From: Adiantum capillus-veneris
Taxonomy: Eukaryota; Streptophyta; Polypodiopsida; Polypodiales; Pteridaceae
Assembly (NCBI GenBank): GCA_014529385.2
Contig: CM043961.1
Coordinates: forward strand, 16,038,478-16,102,477
Length of the DNA: 64,000 bases
Direction: 5' to 3'
Positions 60,667 to 64,000 of this stretch are shown here, one piece after another (position 1 is the first letter of the stretch; each line of letters starts with the position of its first letter). The notes under the pieces are model-generated. The model did no database searches. It was not told the DNA's origin and saw nothing but the letters and a program-made list of their open reading frames with translations. The position numbers and the translations under genes were made by a program.

Positions 60667-61361
60667 TGTTAGAGCAATGGTAGGACTAGGGGGGCACAAC
60701 CCTAGGCTACTTATGCAATGTTTAGAGGATTCCTAAAGATAGGTAAATGGTATATAAAAGGAAATATATTGGGTGGAGAATAGCATGCACAGTTGTCAAT
60801 CGTCTTTAATAAAATGCATATGTTTTGGAAGTCATTAGAAAGATGTATAATATAGGGAATAATCCATAACCTGAGAATCAATAGAGGATAGCAATACTTA
60901 CAATGGGGAGACGTACGAACTCAGTAACGCCACGTGTAGAAGTAAAGACAAGCAAGTCAAACAATAGTCATGTAGAGTTAAAATCAATTCAAAAAGGGAG
61001 AAAGAGAATACATAAAATGCACAAAATGATGGCATGGTATAGAATTTTCTCTCGGATGGGGGATAGTCTGTGCATCAAAGGGGAAGGGGAGTGTCCATAA
61101 AATGGCAATGTTGTGACACAAAAGGGCAAAATATCATAGTGGCTCATCATAGGTCTGAACCTTGATGGGTGAAAAAGAAAACGTGGGTGGAAAGTGAGAT
61201 AGACACGGAAGGTGATCAATGCTACTCCAACTTCAAAGCACCCACCATTCCATTGATACGGGAGGATCCCATCCACAAGGGTGATTTTTTTCACATAAGA
61301 TGCACGAGTTAAGCAAGGTCAACAAGGTAGCCAAGTTTTGAAAGCAAGCAAAACTAGTATA

Positions 61362-61363
<2 letters not shown>
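60667..61363. other. Probable gypsy 3' LTR start, then unassigned
   Basis: TGTTAGAGCAATGG follows the polypurine tract. A TATA-like GGTATATAAAAGG lies at ~60,749. No second LTR for comparison. Confidence 0.4.

Positions 61364-61455
<92 letters not shown>
61364..61455. repeat. (GT)n microsatellite
   Basis: About 45 GT units, just beyond the 3' end of the Penelope-like relic. Confidence 0.98.
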
Positions 61456-61456
<1 letters not shown>

Positions 61457-61619
61457 CATGCACATGTGCGCACGCACGCATGCTACTACAAAAATACACA
61501 TTCAACTAGGAAGTCAAAGGGGAGCTTGGCAAAGCTCAAATTCAAGAGCACACCTTGAAGTATGATTTCCCTTCATTTATACAATTACTTCAAAACTAAT
61601 GCGAAAGCATTTGACTTCA

Positions 61620-64000
61620 TCATTGGATTTTGAGTAGCCAATAGTAAGGAGAGGTGTTTAAGCAATCCTTGTGGATTCACAAATTAACTATAAAAGGAAT
61701 ATATACCTCAATGAGGATAAAGTTGCTACAACGAGGAGGTATGAAGCTCAATTTAAGCATGAGTGTCGAGAATGATGATGTACACGAATGCAAGATGAAG
61801 GTAAAAAGACACTTATTGAAGGCACACAAGGTATCTCAGTGTAGAATTGCGAAGTTAAGGAATTGTATAGAGGTGGAAAAAAAACCGAAGACGTATCAAA
61901 CCCATCTCCATAAGTTGGCTCGATTTTAAGACAGCCTGGGTATATCAGCTTGATTTTGTCAAAGAAGGTTTTGTTACTGAGGCTAAGGATATCCATGTAT
62001 CTATAGGTATGATTAAAGAGAGAAGGTTTGTGATTGGTATTTTTATTCTTCATGGTCTACAAACCATTTATACTCAAAAAAAGCTAGGTATAAGTTGCGC
62101 ATAAGGGGTGAGCATGAAAAGCACATTAGAATACCAAGGCTTTGGTTATAGCAAGGGCTACCAAAGTGAACTAAACAACTATCAAGAAGCCATGAAATGG
62201 CATTATTAAGCTTATTCTTGTGGGAAGTGTGCGATGAGTTAGATTTCTCTCGGTTTATTTGACGAGAGAAATATGAGAAAGTCCTCTTAGCCAAGCATGG
62301 CTAAATGCAATCTTAGTCATTTTTATCAAAACATTTTTCAGTCTTGTATCCCCATTAAGGGGAATGATTTCATAACATTGAGTAATGTCAGTAGATAAGA
62401 GATGAAAGAGCTGACTAGGGAGGTTGAGAGTAACCCTTGTAAAGCTTTTAACAAGCCAAAATAGATTGTAGTGGACTTTAGAAAATCTAAACATATCTTT
62501 TGTTTTGACGCACAAAGACTAATTCAAACTCGGTTAATATAAAGTGAAGACATAAAGAATTGTCTTTAGTAATATCAGTAAAGATCCCATTTGAGGCATC
62601 GGAACTTGTGTTTGTGATGTTTACAGGTAGGAAATAGCACAAGTAATTTGACTATCTCAAAAAATATTTGAGATCACTACAGTGTTTTGAAATGATATTG
62701 GTAACTTCAATAGGAGATAAGTTAAGTAAAGCAAACTCCCACCTAGTTAGTCGTACGTGAGCAGCTTTCCATGTAAGGTTTTTGCAAATAAGAGTAGAAC
62801 AATTAGAGACTTTTTCAAGACCAACAATAAACCAATTCTATGCGAGTTTTTGAAATTTGAAGTTGAGGTCGAGTGTGATCCAAGTCCTACCAGTAGATAA
62901 TCATTATGTGGTAAAAGAGTCACCTTTTGAAAAAAACATTGTTGAACCAATTCGGTTAAGTCCAATAGGATTGTCTTTTCCAATCGGAGAGTATTGACTA
63001 ACTCGGTCCAAAGGCTAAGTAAAGCTGAGAGGGCAAGGTATAGGTTTTTTGGTAAAGTTGGAATGTGGTTTAGTCCTTTAGCAATGATTTTTTGGACTGT
63101 AAGATCAGTAATAACCTTAAGATCACAAATGCAGACATGCCTGCCTAAATTACCAAAGTCTTTACAAAAAGCATCAAACTTTTTACAAGAACAATTGGGG
63201 ACAATATTGTGGCGTAAAAATTCATTGCTCTAGACTAAATTTTCAATGGGTTGATAGGTCCAGCCAATTAAGACATTATCTAACATTTTATGGTTATCAA
63301 AAAGTATATCAAAACACTCACAAAAGATAGACTTGGGTGAAAACACTCCAAGAGTGCATTTTGATATAACAGTGTATATAAATAAGCTTTGCCAAAGAAG
63401 TCTTTTTTGAGAGACGCTTCCTTCCACAAGATTTTGCAAACTTTGGGAACCATTTCTAACAGGTTAGAGTCACAGAGGGAGCAAACGTTGTTCTGAAATT
63501 CTTTGACAGCTTCTAGAGTAGCACTGTCTCTACAAAAGATGCCGCCAAATTATGCGATCATAGGGGTACTAATAAAAGCGGGATTGAGGATGCATAATTT
63601 CTTAAGAAATTTGGACAGTTCTGCACAAGAAGAAGAAAACAGAGCCAACTCTTGGTTGTATTGCAAGGTAAGTACCAAGTAATTAGGCAATGTATTAGGC
63701 AATCATAGCTACACCATCAACGTCATCTTTGTCTAAAGTAGCCAGAATTTTGACCCAGTCATTAAAAGAGAGAGCATGTGTAAAATTGAAGACTTCTTGT
63801 TAGACGCAAGGGAAGATTCATAAATAAGTTCGATGCTTCCAAGATACTCATAAATCGCAGGACAAGCGAGGTAGCCACAGAAAGAGGCCCGAAAGTTAAC
63901 TCTAAACCTTGGGAGAGAGATATGGCCTATAAAAAACATTTTGAAGAGTTAGAAAGAGACTATTTACAATAAGAGATTACAATGCTTTTGGCCTACCGAG
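61620..64000 (-). pseudogene. Penelope-like element (PLE) reverse transcriptase pseudogene
   Basis: Read 3' to 5' from the right edge. N-terminal part: NCSCKKFDAFCKDFG, then RHVCICDLKVITDLTVQKII and AKGLNHIP (~63,200-63,060), the Cys-rich strand and KGPKYREP-like block before PLE RTs. Then come a KVH-type motif (~62,490), STDITQCYEIIPLNGD (62,345-62,400; palm motif with its Asp), SLGILMCFSCSPLMRNLYLA and FFEYKWF (~62,160-62,060; GIPMG.S.SP box). Last come YRYMDILSLSN and DKIKLIYPGCLKI (~62,010-61,900), the YIDD and IYP.EL region. Three of four YIDD residues are altered or shifted. No GIY-YIG endonuclease is seen downstream, so it resembles endonuclease-less PLEs. Stops and at least two frameshifts disable it. 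Confidence 0.8.

Overview
The window reads as nuclear DNA of a land plant with a large, repeat-rich genome. Nearly all recognisable protein sequence belongs to retroelements: Ty1/copia with initiator-Met tRNA primer sites, and Ty3/gypsy including a chromovirus with a chromodomain. These are separated by very long CT/AG, AC/GT, AT and G-run microsatellites. A decayed Penelope-like element (PLE) without visible endonuclease points weakly to a non-flowering plant (fern, lycophyte, moss or gymnosperm), but the species cannot be fixed. I found no intact host gene, no RNA gene and no CRISPR array. The only host-type gene is a decayed histone H3 copy at 158-511.

Layout. 1-4.9 kb: H3 pseudogene, local tandem duplications, an imperfect ~130-bp inverted repeat and microsatellites. 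4.9-10.5 kb: an old copia element (here Copia-C) with a perfect 5-bp target duplication, decayed gag-protease-integrase-RNase H and no reverse transcriptase (RT), sitting in a gypsy relic whose protease and RT follow to 12.2 kb. 12.2-16.0 kb: minus-strand remains of an unrecognised charged/coiled-coil protein, interrupted by GC-richer unassigned DNA. 16.2-19.1 kb: palindrome-bearing repeats, then a ~150-bp tandem array and a short open frame cut by the next insertion. 19.2-24.35 kb: minus-strand Copia-B, nearly complete but frameshifted. 25.8-26.7 kb: G-run/C-run bounded repeat followed by the palindromes. 29.7-32.4 kb: a complete LTR element without coding capacity, carrying two satellite-like arrays. 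33-34.6 kb: minus-strand gypsy gag. 35.3-37.3 kb: microsatellites and a perfect hairpin.

40.7-41.1 kb: gypsy RT piece. 41.8-43.2 kb: palindrome array plus a second G/C-run element. 43.16-46.85 kb: a young non-autonomous copia element (Copia-A) with identical LTRs, inserted in a C-run. 48.2-51.3 kb: chromovirus integrase-chromodomain and 3' LTR. 51.35-51.58 kb: a third LTR of the Copia-B family. 52-60.7 kb: two related gypsy pol relics. 61.6-64 kb: the Penelope-like pseudogene, running off the right edge.

The genes do not form a pathway. The window records nested insertion, local tandem duplication and decay, with at least two non-autonomous LTR elements that must have used proteins made elsewhere. 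Positions, repeat periods and LTR comparisons were read by eye, and percentages are hand counts.
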